A stretch of 64,000 nt of DNA from NCBI RefSeq assembly GCF_002368335.1, contig NZ_AP018288.1, forward strand, positions 2,129,269-2,193,268. The letters run 5' to 3'. Shown in pieces: positions 8,659 through 18,092 of the stretch. Position 1 is the stretch's first letter. The number at the start of each line of letters is the position of its first letter. The DNA is from Nostoc sp. NIES-4103. GTDB taxonomy: Bacteria; Cyanobacteriota; Cyanobacteriia; Cyanobacteriales; Nostocaceae. A program made the position numbers and the translations under genes. The notes under the pieces are model-generated. The model worked only from the letters and a program-made list of their open reading frames with translations, was not told where the DNA came from and did not search any database.

Positions 8659-8725
8659 ATGCCAAAAAATAACACTTATTGATCACGTTGCAAAAATCAC
8701 AAATGAAGCAGAAAGCAACGCTTAG
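8659..8725 (+). pseudogene. Decayed 5' fragment of an RHH/Mop-type regulator gene
   Basis: After the palindrome, ATTATGCCAAAAAATAACA matches the start of the regulator gene at 54108 (ATTATGCCAAGAAAAGAACA). After a one-base shift the match resumes at GATCACGTTGCAAAAATCA versus GATCACATTTCAAACATCA. In that frame the fragment reads ITLQKS against ITFQTS of the intact protein. The reading frame from the ATG stops after seven codons. Similarity fades after about 8705. This looks like the dead remains of a second regulator copy that once read away from modBC. Confidence 0.55.
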
Positions 8726-8829
8726 AAGATGTTTGCTAAGAGACTTGGAAGTATATATAGCAATTCCCTCCCAGCAAGCTGAGAGGGAAGTGTTTGTTTT
8801 AACAAATACAGGGTGAGGTTTCGACTGGA

Positions 8830-9696
8830 TTACAACGAAGCGAGAACCGCATCTGGCACCAATGAATGGTTTGATTCTAAATCAGTAGCGTAGATTTCGC
8901 AGGAGTTATTAGGGCTTTCAATCAGCTTAACTTTGTCAAGCTTAACTCCTAATTCTTGAATAGGCGATCGCAGTACCTTGCTAATATAAAGTGCGATATT
9001 CTCAGCAGTGGGCACAACTTGACCAAAGTAAGGAATGTCTTTGTTTAAAAAGGTGTGATCGAATGGCTCTACCACATAATCTTCTATCACCCGATTCAAA
9101 GCAACTAAATCGACAATCATGCCTGTACGCGGATCAATTTCTCCTTTGACAGTGACTTCTAAATGGTAGTTATGTCCGTGGCCGTGGGGACGCGCACACT
9201 TACCGTAAATCTCAGCATTCTCTTCATTGCTGAGATCAGGATGAGCTAGCCGATGAGCGGCGCTAAAGTGAGTGCTGACACTGAGGTACGCTTCCATTCC
9301 GTTTCCCATATAATCTGCCCAAAGTTCAGGATTTTCAAACAACTGCACACGGACTAAAGGCAAGTGGGGTGCTAACCGTTGCCAGATAACCCGTGCAATA
9401 TTTTCAGTGGTGGGCAGAGTTTGTTGAAATTCTGCCCACACATCGTTGAGATAAGAAAAGTCTAGTTGGCTGGTAATTTCGCGCTTGATTACCTGTTTCA
9501 CGTCTGACAAGTTCAGCACCATGCCATATTTATCTAATTCTCCAGCTAGGGAGATAAATAAGACATAATTATGTCCGTGTCCAGGAAATTTAGAGCAAGC
9601 ACCAAATTTCTCAATATTTTCGGCTTCACTCAGTTCTGACAACCAATAACGGTGGCTTGCCGAAAACTGAGCGCGGCGATTAACAATGCATTGCAT
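8830..9696 (-). CDS. queD: Tandem-domain 6-carboxytetrahydropterin/6-pyruvoyl-tetrahydropterin synthase family protein
   Basis: The 288-residue protein contains two complete PTPS/QueD domains in one chain. Domain 1 (about 1-135) has FSASHRY for the first zinc histidine, a cysteine in GACSKF and GHGHNY for the other histidines. Domain 2 (about 136-288) repeats this as FSAAHRL, KCARPHGHGHNYH. Each also has a PTxENIA block. QueD turns dihydroneopterin triphosphate into 6-carboxytetrahydropterin in queuosine and 7-deazaguanine synthesis. The usual enzyme is a single domain of about 120-150 residues, so this is a double-length form, plausibly a pseudodimer of the usual hexamer. Both domains keep the zinc and cysteine residues, so either may be active. 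The exact reaction within the family is inferred. It stands alone, with no queuosine genes beside it. Confidence 0.8.
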   Translation of the reverse strand: MQCIVNRRAQFSASHRYWLSELSEAENIEKFGACSKFPGHGHNYVLFISLAGELDKYGMVLNLSDVKQVIKREITSQLDFSYLNDVWAEFQQTLPTTENIARVIWQRLAPHLPLVRVQLFENPELWADYMGNGMEAYLSVSTHFSAAHRLAHPDLSNEENAEIYGKCARPHGHGHNYHLEVTVKGEIDPRTGMIVDLVALNRVIEDYVVEPFDHTFLNKDIPYFGQVVPTAENIALYISKVLRSPIQELGVKLDKVKLIESPNNSCEIYATDLESNHSLVPDAVLASL

Positions 9697-11543
9697 GAGT
9701 ACTCTGGGAACAGAATTTAAAATTTCTTAAGCTTTCACTACTCCCAGCATAAACTAATTCCTTGGTTGTTTGTCATTTGATTAGTGCAAGTAGGCAGGGG
9801 GTAATTAGGCTGATATTGGTAATTTTTTTTACACAAAGGCTAAAACCCTGATGAATACGTGGTTAATATGTAGGCTTATTAATCTCATCTAGATTTGTTG
9901 TGTATGAATCTATGATTTTTTACCGAGTTCTCAAACGATGAAGAAAGTATTGCAGTAATTGGACAATTGAATGTTTAAGTTTTGAGGGGTTCACAAAGCT
10001 GATTTTCAAGTATAGACTTATACTCACCTCAAAAACCTACACTTTTCAGCGGTAATTAGAGAGGAGTGGGTATGAAATTCGATAATTTTCACAAGTTAAT
10101 AAGGATTGCTATAAGTAGATGATTGAAAATCAAAATGACTATGTTACAAAACGTAAATATGCATGAGACCTATACTATTAACAACTAACGACTGATAACC
10201 TTCACTAGTTAACTGAATTCACACCAAACCAGTTAGGTAATAATTTATGCCAAGCTTCTTACCAACTAAGAATAAAAAATTTTAATCAAAATATGTATTC
10301 GAGACTACTTCTTGAGATATATGCCTTCTGTCGCCTGCAAATTTTTGACTAAAACTATGTAAATAATACGTAAAAATATCTACTTTTATATCAGTTTTTC
10401 AACTCATCAGATGAAGAGTATGTAAAGATGCTTTTAAAAGGATAGACATGTAAGTGGATATACAGTATCAAGTTGTTAAGCTATTATTTTAAATGTTCCC
10501 AATTCTCAGGCTAGATATTCACGGGCAAGAGTCCGCACTCAGGAAAGCAAAATGTCTTTTTCTGTCAAGATAATTCGTAATTCGTAATTATTATCTTGCG
10601 ACTTTAGTCGTGGGCTTGTAGCCAGGAATGTCTTTTTAGTTTCCATAACTACAGCAAGGGACTTGTACCTGCAATTGCGAATTACGAATTAGGAAACTTG
10701 TAATTATTTACTTAGCTGTCACCTATTCCTATTCTCAAACTCAGTAAGTAGATCAAAAAAATATAAGATAGTTGTCCGCAGCGTTAGCGGAACGCCTTCC
10801 TACAGGGTTACGAAGAGAAGCGATCGCAAAAACTGAGATTGCTATATTTCACTTCGTTCAGCTTGCTTCGGACATCTTACATTTAATTGCGTTTACTTAT
10901 TTAGTAGGACTTATGCATTGGCAGAAAATCAAATATCGAGTGAGGTTTTTAACTATCAAGCTTGATTCTTGGACGGCACTTCCTTCAAGCCGGGAAACCC
11001 TTTCGGCAGTTCCCCATCTCGGCAGAAGCCCTTACGGGTTCGGCAGTTGCTCCACTTGGTGAGGCAGTCGGAGTCTTGGCGGTTTCCGCCGATTCCGAAC
11101 TGCCGAACCCGAAGGGGGAGACCCCAAGACCCTTACGGGTTCGGCAGTTGCTTCAAGTCGGGGAACCCGCCCAACGCACTGCCTCACCGCACTGCCTCAC
11201 CAAGACGGGGGCTGCCTCACCAACGGAGTGCCTCCGCTTTTTCAGTGGTATTCAGGAATTGCAGCATGATTGAAAAAGCTTAGTTCGAGCTATTTTAGTA
11301 TTTCATGCGTTCATGATTGTTTGTAGTGCGTAAGTAAGACTTAGAGAGTTTTAGGTAGTTAGATAAATGCTACTTGTAACTTGGTCAAAAGTGTAAATTT
11401 TCAAAAAATTGCTCTTCCTCAAGAAGGACAAAAAGCGTACTGGAAGTATGAATTTTCAGCAACTTCTTTATGTCCTCAAACAGGACTAACTACTACTTGA
11501 AAATTTCAGTTCTTGAATCATTCAATTCATCAAGGTAAAAATC
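9697..11543. repeat. 1.8-kb gene-poor interval with dispersed repeats
   Basis: No convincing gene. AT-rich sequence fills 9697-10560. ATTCGTAATTCGTAATTA near 10569 and GCGAATTACGAATTAGG near 10676 form loose inverted repeats. At 10772-10835 is a GCAGCGTTAGCGGAACGCC block. The end-like GGACTTATGCA lies near 10908. From about 10975 to 11245 is a GC-rich island of short modules (CTTCAAG-CGGG, TTCGGCAGTT, CCTTACGGGTTCGGCAGTTG at about 11030 and 11131, TGAGGCAG/CTGCCTCA). The overlapping open frames in all phases at 10772-11283 only translate these modules. The last 150 bases are the 5' region of the first RTX gene and are partly duplicated before the second. Confidence 0.75.
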
Positions 11544-14492
11544 ATGGCAAACATCAATGGCACTAATGGAAACGATACTCTCAATGGCACAACAACCAAT
11601 GACTTGATTCGAGGATTGGCAGGTAATGATGTTTTATACAGTAACGGCGGCAACGACACACTAGATGGAGGTACTGGAAACGATAGCTTCAATGCAGCTT
11701 CTACTAGTGGCAATAACATACTCAAAGGTGGAAATGGCAATGATTATTTGGATATTAGCAATTCCAGTGGCGATAACAGCTTAGAGGGAGGGGCTGATAA
11801 TGATATCTTCAAGGCTTTATCTACTAGTGGCAATAACACACTATTGGGTGGAAGCGGTAATGACTCGTTCTATATCAGCGCCCCAGGTGTAGCCCCAAGT
11901 TCATTAGTCACTCAAACAGTAAATGGGGGGACAGGTAACGATTATTTGTCCATCGATTACAGCAATGCGAGTGTGGGAATCACTTCGAGTTTCGATGCTG
12001 GTGTTAACCAAGGCTTGATTACTGCTGGCACGAATAGTGTTAGCTTCCAGAATATCGAAAGATTAGAAGTCACAGGTACAGCCAGTGATGATAATATCTC
12101 TATTTCTGGTAAATACTACGTCTCTATATCTGGTGAATACTACGTAGAATCCATCAAGACCGAGGATTACTATGAGTTTGATGGTAGCGATTATAGCTAT
12201 GGCTATGCAGCTAGAGGTAATAACACCCTACTTGGTGGTGCTGGTAACGATTCTTTGAGTGCTAACTATTCAACAGGCGATAATCTGCTAGATGGTGGCG
12301 ATGGCAATGACACTCTCTCTGCCTCTGGCTATTTTTATAGCCTATTAAATTATTACAATTATGGGTTTTATAGCTATGGCTATGCAACTAGAGGTAATAA
12401 CACCCTACTTGGTGGCGCTGGTAACGATTCTTTGAGTGCTAACTATTCAACAGGTAATAATCTGCTAGATGGTGGCGATGGTAATGACACTCTCTCTGCC
12501 TCTGGCTATTTCTTAGCAGACTACTACTACCTGTACTCGATAACATATCAGATCTATGCTTCATCAGGTAATAACACCCTAGTTGGTGGTGCTGGTGACG
12601 ATCGCTTGTATGCAGAGGGTTCAGTTGGCGATAATCTGCTTGATGGGGGCGATGGCAATGATTATCTTTCCGCCTCTGGTTACTTCTTAGCAGACTACAA
12701 TAATCCAGATATTGTCTACGCCTCATCGGGTAATAATACCCTTGACGGTGGTGCTGGTAACGATAGTTTGTATGTTGACATCTCAACAGGCAATAATCTG
12801 CTAGATGGTGGCGATGGTAATGATTATCTTTCCGCCTCTGGCTACTTCTTTCCAAACTACTACAATTATCAAGATATTGTCTACGCCTCATCGGGCAATA
12901 ATACCCTTAACGGTGGTGCTGGTAACGATAGTTTGTATGTTGACATCTCAACAGGCAATAATCTGCTAGATGGTGGCGATGGTAATGATTATCTTTCCGC
13001 CTCTGGCTACTTTGAGGATGTCTTCTTTCAAATAGACGGCTATGCACCCTCTGGTAATAACACCCTACTTGGTGGCGCTGGTGACGATTCTTTGATTGCT
13101 GAGGGTGCAACAGGCGATAATCTGCTTGATGGTGGCGATGGCAATGATTATCTCTCTGCTTCTGCCTCCGTCATCGATTACTACAGAGGAAGTATTTCTA
13201 TTAACGGCGGCACAGGCAATAACACCCTACTTGGTGGCGCTGGTGACGATTCTTTGATTGCTAACTATTCATCAGGAAATAACCTGTTTGATGGTGGCGC
13301 TGGTAACGATTCCTTGATTGGTAGAGGTTCACTGAATGGTGGAGATGGTAACGATTCCTTGATTGGTAGAGGTTCACTGAATGGTGACGCTGGTGACGAT
13401 TCTTTGAATGCTAACAATTCCACAAGTAACAATTTACTCGATGGTGGCGAAGGCAATGATTATCTGTCTGCCTCTGGCTATGCCTACTACGATGACTCCT
13501 ACGATGAAAGTCGCACTTACTTAAACTACACTGGCAATAACACTCTCAACGGTGGCCTTGGTGACGATTCTTTGATTGTTGATTACTCAACAGGCGCTAA
13601 TTTGCTATCTGGGGGCGATGGCAATGATTATCTGTCTGCTTCCGGCGAAGATTACGTTCAGACCTTCACGTTCTTTGGGTATTCCCTAAATGAACTTGTT
13701 TATCTCTCAACGTCAGGCAATAACACCTTAAATGGTGGCGCTGGTAACGATCAGTTGAATGTTAGCCTTTCCAATGGCGATAACACCCTACTTGGTGATA
13801 CTGGTGATGATTCATTAAGTGCTAATTATTCAAGGGGTAATAATTTACTTGATGGCGGCGATGGCAATGATTCTCTTTCTGCTTCTGGCAACACCAGCTA
13901 CACCTACACCCAGTACTTTTACGATGATTATTCCGGCGACATCTTATCGCAAGAAGTAACTGTGGATGTCTTCACCTCTGGCAATAACACCCTTGATGGT
14001 GGCGCTGGTGACGATTACTTGAATGCTAGCATTTCCACTGGCGATAACCTGCTGTTGGGCGGTGATGGCAATGATTATCTGCTTTCGACTGGCGCGTTAG
14101 GCAATAACACCCTCAATGGTGGTGCTGGTGATGATACCCTCATTGGTGGCGCTGGCGATGATATCCTAATTGGCGGTGATGGCATCGATAGGTTTGGTTT
14201 CAGCAGTTACAACCAAGGTATTGATAGCCTTGATGACTTCAGTGCTGCTTATGATCTGATTCAAGTATCGGCTAATGGTTTTGGTGGTGGTTTATCAACA
14301 GTTTTACTCTTAGAGAGTCAATTTAACTTGGGGGTATCTGCAACCAACAGCGACCAGCGATTTATTTATGATGGCAATACAGGTGCATTGTACTTTGACT
14401 TAGATGGTACTGGCGGTGGATTTACTCAGGTACAATTTGCACAACTAGATACTGGGCTATCACTAACGGCAAACAATTTTGTTGTTGTTTAA
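11544..14492 (+). CDS. RTX-type calcium-binding repeat protein, first of a tandem pair
   Basis: The 982-residue acidic protein is made almost wholly of glycine/aspartate nonapeptides of the GGxGNDxLx type, which form a calcium-binding beta-roll. They occur in a longer period of about 45-60 residues: SGNNTLLGGAGDDSL, then STGDNLLDGGDGNDYLSASGYF, then a variable Tyr/Asp/Ser-rich spacer. The last 110 residues (GGDGIDRFGF...DLIQVSANGFGGG...) are free of repeats and match the C-terminal secretion region seen on cyanobacterial RTX proteins. There is no N-terminal signal peptide, as expected for type I secretion, but no type I transporter gene is in the window. The start ATG has AAGG nine bases upstream. 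A likely role is a secreted surface or sheath protein; no enzymatic domain is seen. Confidence 0.88.
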   Translation: MANINGTNGNDTLNGTTTNDLIRGLAGNDVLYSNGGNDTLDGGTGNDSFNAASTSGNNILKGGNGNDYLDISNSSGDNSLEGGADNDIFKALSTSGNNTLLGGSGNDSFYISAPGVAPSSLVTQTVNGGTGNDYLSIDYSNASVGITSSFDAGVNQGLITAGTNSVSFQNIERLEVTGTASDDNISISGKYYVSISGEYYVESIKTEDYYEFDGSDYSYGYAARGNNTLLGGAGNDSLSANYSTGDNLLDGGDGNDTLSASGYFYSLLNYYNYGFYSYGYATRGNNTLLGGAGNDSLSANYSTGNNLLDGGDGNDTLSASGYFLADYYYLYSITYQIYASSGNNTLVGGAGDDRLYAEGSVGDNLLDGGDGNDYLSASGYFLADYNNPDIVYASSGNNTLDGGAGNDSLYVDISTGNNLLDGGDGNDYLSASGYFFPNYYNYQDIVYASSGNNTLNGGAGNDSLYVDISTGNNLLDGGDGNDYLSASGYFEDVFFQIDGYAPSGNNTLLGGAGDDSLIAEGATGDNLLDGGDGNDYLSASASVIDYYRGSISINGGTGNNTLLGGAGDDSLIANYSSGNNLFDGGAGNDSLIGRGSLNGGDGNDSLIGRGSLNGDAGDDSLNANNSTSNNLLDGGEGNDYLSASGYAYYDDSYDESRTYLNYTGNNTLNGGLGDDSLIVDYSTGANLLSGGDGNDYLSASGEDYVQTFTFFGYSLNELVYLSTSGNNTLNGGAGNDQLNVSLSNGDNTLLGDTGDDSLSANYSRGNNLLDGGDGNDSLSASGNTSYTYTQYFYDDYSGDILSQEVTVDVFTSGNNTLDGGAGDDYLNASISTGDNLLLGGDGNDYLLSTGALGNNTLNGGAGDDTLIGGAGDDILIGGDGIDRFGFSSYNQGIDSLDDFSAAYDLIQVSANGFGGGLSTVLLLESQFNLGVSATNSDQRFIYDGNTGALYFDLDGTGGGFTQVQFAQLDTGLSLTANNFVVV

Positions 14493-14550
14493 TCGTACAA
14501 CGCCTGTTTTTGATTACTCAACAAAGTCAAATCGCAAATCTTCGTCTGGT

Positions 14551-14572
14551 GAGGTGTTTAATACAACACCTC
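14551..14572 (+). terminator. Weak hairpin after the first RTX gene
   Basis: GAGGTGTT and AACACCTC pair with a six-base loop but are followed by CCATGG rather than T residues. The sequence is the counterpart of the better hairpin after the second RTX gene, so the 3' region was duplicated together with the gene. Confidence 0.4.
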
Positions 14573-14661
14573 CCATGGAATTCATCAATGTCCTCAAACA
14601 GCACTAACTACAACTTGAAAATTTCAGTTCCTAAAAAAATCAATTCATCGAGGTAAAAATC

Positions 14662-17109
14662 ATGGCAAACATCAATGGTACAAATGGAAACGACACCCTC
14701 AATGGCACAAGGTGCAATGACTTAATTAGAGGCAATGGAGGTAATGATATTTTATATAGTAAAGGCGGCAATGACACCCTAGATGGAGGTGCTGGTAACG
14801 ATACCCTCTATGCGATTTCAACTACTGGCAATAGCATACTCATTGGTGGAAATGGCAATGACTATTTAAATATTACTTCTTCAAGCGGCAATAACAGCTT
14901 AGATGGAGGGGCTAATGATGATATCTTCAAAGCTTTATCTACTAGTGGCAATAACACACTCATTGGTGGAAGCGGTAATGACTCGTTTTATCTCAGCTCC
15001 CCAAATATAGCCCCAAGTTCATTAGTCACTCAAATAGTAGATGGGGGGACAGGTAACGATTATTTGTCCATCGATTACAGCAATGCGAGTGTAGCAATCA
15101 CCTCGAATTTCGATGCTGCTACTAACGAAGGCTTAATTACCGCTGGCACAAATCAAGTTAGTTACCGCAATGTCGAAGCACTAAAGGTTACAGGTACAGC
15201 TTACAGCGATAATATCTCTGTCTCTGGTAAATATAGCGGAGATGGTTATGGTGCCTATGGTTATCCCTCATTAGGCAATAACACCCTACTCGGTGGCGCT
15301 GGTGACGATTCTCTGAGTGCTGAGATTTCAGCAGGCGATAATCTGCTTGATGGTGGTGATGGCAATGATTATCTTTCCGTCTCTGGCGACTTCTTCACAA
15401 CAGTCTTTGATTTTGGAGTTCCCTTCTACGCCTCGTCAGGCAATAATACCTTAGATGGTGGCGCTGGTGACGATAGTTTATATGCTCGACTTTCAGTTGG
15501 CGATAATCTGCTTGATGGTGGCTATGGCAATGATTATCTTTCCGTCTCTGGCTTGTTCGGATTCGTGGACTTTTACTTGACATACGGCTATGCCTCTTCA
15601 GGTAATAACACCCTTAACGGTGGTGCTGGTGATGATCGCTTGTATGCTGAGGCTTCAGTTGGCGATAATTTGCTCAATGGTGGCGATGGCAATGATTATC
15701 TCTCTGCCTCTGCTTCTGTGATCGATACCTACAGAGGAGATCTCTCTATTGACGGTGGCACAGGCAATAACACCCTAGTTAGTGGTGCTGGTAACGATAG
15801 TTTGTATGTTACCTATTCATCAGGAAATAACCTGCTTGATGGTGGCGATGGTCAAGATTCTTTGAGTGCTAACAATTCAAGAGGCAATAACACCCTTGAT
15901 GGTGGCGCTGGTAGAGATTCCTTGAGTGCTAATTATTCAAGAGGCAATAACACCTTAGATGGTGGCGCTGGCAATGATTCTTTGAGCGCTAACAATTCAG
16001 GAGGCAATAACACCTTGGAAGGTGGCACTGGTAATGATTCTGTAAGTGCTAACTTTTCAACTGGTAATAATTTACTGTCTGGGGTCGATGGCAATGATTC
16101 TCTTTCTGCCTCTGGCTATTACTACTCCGAAGACCCTTACTTGGGCGATCGCTATTACTCAAACTACACTGGTAATAACACCCTTGATGGTGGCATTGGT
16201 GACGATAGTTTGTATGCTGATTATTCAACAGGCAATAATCTGCTATCTGGGGGCGATGGCAATGATTATCTGTCTGCTTCTGGCGAAGAGTACGTTAACG
16301 CCTACAGGGCATACTCTACTCCTCCACTTGTTTATATCTCCACGTCGGGCAACAACACCCTCAATGGTGGGGCTGGTAATGATCAGTTGAATGTTAGTAT
16401 TTCCAATGGCGATAACACCCTACTTGGTGATACTGGTGATGATTCATTGAATGCTAATTATTCAAGAGGCAATAATCTACTTGATGGCGGCGATGGCAAT
16501 GATTCTTTGAGTGCTTCTGGCAACACCAGCTACAGTTACAGCTACTACGACGAGTACTACAACCAATATGTTGTAGATGTGGATGTCTCCACCTCAGGCA
16601 ATAACACCCTTGATGGTGGCGCTGGTAATGATTACTTGAATGTTAGCATTTCACTTGGCGATAACCTGCTGTTAGGCGGTGATGGCAATGATTACCTGCT
16701 TGCTTCTGGCGCTTTAGGCAATAACACCCTCAATGGTGGTGCTGGTGACGATACCCTCATTGGTGGCGATGGCGATGATATCCTAATTGGCGGCGATGGC
16801 ATCGATAGATTTGGTTTCAACAGTTACAACCAAGGCATTGATAGCCTTTATGACTTCAGTGCTGCTAATGATCTAATTCAAGTATCGGCTGATGGTTTTG
16901 GTAGTGGTTTATCAACAGGTTCACTTTTAGCTAGTCAATTTAACCTGGGAGTATCTGCAACCAACAGCAACCAGCGATTTATTTATGATGGCAATACAGG
17001 TGCATTGTACTTTGACTCAGATGGGACTGGCAATGGCTTTAGTCAAGTCAAATTTGCACAACTAGATACTGGACTTTCAATAACAGCAAACAATTTTGTT
17101 GTTGTTTAA
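14662..17109 (+). CDS. RTX-type calcium-binding repeat protein, second of a tandem pair
   Basis: An 815-residue paralogue of the gene immediately upstream. It has the same first residues (MANINGTNGNDTLNGT), the same long-period GGxGNDxLx repeats and the same C-terminal block (GIDRFGFNSYNQGIDSL). It differs mainly by fewer repeat units and different Tyr/Ser-rich spacers. The duplication includes the leader: about 70 bases before each ATG, including the AGGTAAAAATC ribosome-binding region, are almost the same. It lacks a signal peptide and should be a type I secretion substrate. Near residues 410-480 is a simple run of short SLSANxSxGNNTLDGG units, more regular than in its twin. The partner secretion machinery must be elsewhere. 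Confidence 0.88.
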   Translation: MANINGTNGNDTLNGTRCNDLIRGNGGNDILYSKGGNDTLDGGAGNDTLYAISTTGNSILIGGNGNDYLNITSSSGNNSLDGGANDDIFKALSTSGNNTLIGGSGNDSFYLSSPNIAPSSLVTQIVDGGTGNDYLSIDYSNASVAITSNFDAATNEGLITAGTNQVSYRNVEALKVTGTAYSDNISVSGKYSGDGYGAYGYPSLGNNTLLGGAGDDSLSAEISAGDNLLDGGDGNDYLSVSGDFFTTVFDFGVPFYASSGNNTLDGGAGDDSLYARLSVGDNLLDGGYGNDYLSVSGLFGFVDFYLTYGYASSGNNTLNGGAGDDRLYAEASVGDNLLNGGDGNDYLSASASVIDTYRGDLSIDGGTGNNTLVSGAGNDSLYVTYSSGNNLLDGGDGQDSLSANNSRGNNTLDGGAGRDSLSANYSRGNNTLDGGAGNDSLSANNSGGNNTLEGGTGNDSVSANFSTGNNLLSGVDGNDSLSASGYYYSEDPYLGDRYYSNYTGNNTLDGGIGDDSLYADYSTGNNLLSGGDGNDYLSASGEEYVNAYRAYSTPPLVYISTSGNNTLNGGAGNDQLNVSISNGDNTLLGDTGDDSLNANYSRGNNLLDGGDGNDSLSASGNTSYSYSYYDEYYNQYVVDVDVSTSGNNTLDGGAGNDYLNVSISLGDNLLLGGDGNDYLLASGALGNNTLNGGAGDDTLIGGDGDDILIGGDGIDRFGFNSYNQGIDSLYDFSAANDLIQVSADGFGSGLSTGSLLASQFNLGVSATNSNQRFIYDGNTGALYFDSDGTGNGFSQVKFAQLDTGLSITANNFVVV

Positions 17110-17171
17110 TCACAACTAGCTGTTTTTCATCACTCAGCTAGCTGCACAGCCAAATAACAAATCTTCGTCTG

Positions 17172-17200
17172 GCGAGGTGTTGAAAAAGCACCTCGCTTTT
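17172..17200 (+). terminator. Intrinsic terminator after the second RTX gene
   Basis: GCGAGGTG (17172-17179) pairs with CACCTCGC (17189-17196), followed by TTTT. It lies about 60 bases after the stop codon. Confidence 0.75.
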
Positions 17201-17499
17201 AAGTTAACGTGAGTTCAACAGATTGAAAAAACTCCTTTCCAAAAAAGTTTTAGTATTTACATTTCGTTACATAAATGAAAAACTACGTCTTATTTTCAAA
17301 ATAGAAACGTAGGTAAAAGTTTTAGCTGTAATCTGGCACTTTCTGACTAATGTGATCGTCAATTTATTTATAGTGATTAAAATCTGAGTTAGACAAGGGC
17401 TAATTATAGAGGCAATTTATGAATTATTTCTACGGTGTACCTGACTCAATGGCAATTCGCTATAAATCTCACTAATAACCTTTTGAGAACAGGTAAATT
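17201..17499. other. Gap upstream of a small exported protein
   Basis: About 300 bases with an AACGTGAGTTCAA end-like motif near 17214 (compare the element at 2615-2760) but no matching second end. The rest is AT-rich leader of the next gene. No gene seen. Confidence 0.5.
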
Positions 17500-18078
17500 A
17501 TGAAAATCAAAACTGTCTTATTAAGCGCTGCATTAGCAAGCGTTACTTTCTTTGCTGCTTCAAATATTGTACAGGCTCAAGACTGTCCTCGAAACGTGGT
17601 AGTTCCTGCTTCGGTGCAAACTCGAATCATTCGTCAAGAAAAATTTGGATATCGCTTGAGAATCCCAAATAACTATAGAACAATGACGCGTTCAGGGAAT
17701 GTATTACTAATATTTGATCCTAATAGTTTTGCCGAGGCGCAATGTTTAATCAAAAACCAAGCTCCTACAGAACTACCAAAGAGTATTTCTATTTATGTCA
17801 AGTCTGTTAATTCTCAAAACCAGAGTTTAGCTAATCTCATTAAAAAAGACGACCCTACAGCAGATAAATTTGAAAATATCAAAGTTGCCAACCGAACTGC
17901 CGTAAGTTACATTTCTAGTACTTTAGGAGTTAATCAAAATGTTTCTTTGTTCACTCCTAACCGTAAATATATAATTACTATCTCAGCCCCGTTTAACTTT
18001 AAAGAAGGACGCCCTACTACTATTTTTAATAAAAAGGTATTTGATCAAGTTCTCTCAAGCTTGACTTTTATCCGTTGA
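17500..18078 (+). CDS. Small exported protein of unknown function
   Basis: A 192-residue protein with a clear signal peptide (LLSAALASVTFFAASNIVQA, cleavage before QDCP). The mature part has the pattern FGYRLRIPNNYRTM...LLIFDP near residues 50-75 and ends FDQVLSSLTF, the layout of PsbP- or lipoprotein-like small domains that begin with a Y-x-hydrophobic-P-x-x-(Y/W) strand. That resemblance is weak and no family is claimed. Two cysteines (in DCPRN and AQCLI) may pair. The next gene is convergent and starts 14 bases beyond the stop. Confidence 0.6.
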   Translation: MKIKTVLLSAALASVTFFAASNIVQAQDCPRNVVVPASVQTRIIRQEKFGYRLRIPNNYRTMTRSGNVLLIFDPNSFAEAQCLIKNQAPTELPKSISIYVKSVNSQNQSLANLIKKDDPTADKFENIKVANRTAVSYISSTLGVNQNVSLFTPNRKYIITISAPFNFKEGRPTTIFNKKVFDQVLSSLTFIR

Positions 18079-18092
18079 GATTATAGTAATTG

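Larger units (their letters stand above)
8501..8829. other. modBC upstream region with heptamer and nonamer arrays
   Basis: From the modBC start outward this gap holds a (TTGTCAT)n array (about 8517-8559), a (CATCCCCCT)n array (about 8572-8610), the palindrome at 8636-8654 and the decayed regulator start at 8659-8725, each described separately. The arrays lie between the palindrome and the transporter gene, so any modBC promoter near the palindrome would transcribe through them. Confidence 0.7.

Noticed and set aside
8492..8725. 77-codon plus-strand frame upstream of modBC
   Set aside because: It runs through two tandem arrays and a shifted frame of the decayed regulator fragment; not a protein gene.
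10772..11283. Three overlapping plus-strand open frames of about 100 codons
   Set aside because: They translate a GC-rich repeat island in all phases, have no ribosome-binding sites and share no protein features.
12439..13456. Antisense open frames inside the RTX genes (Arg/His-rich and Pro/Ser-rich)
   Set aside because: They are mirror translations of the GGxGND repeats; composition is fully explained by the repeat DNA.
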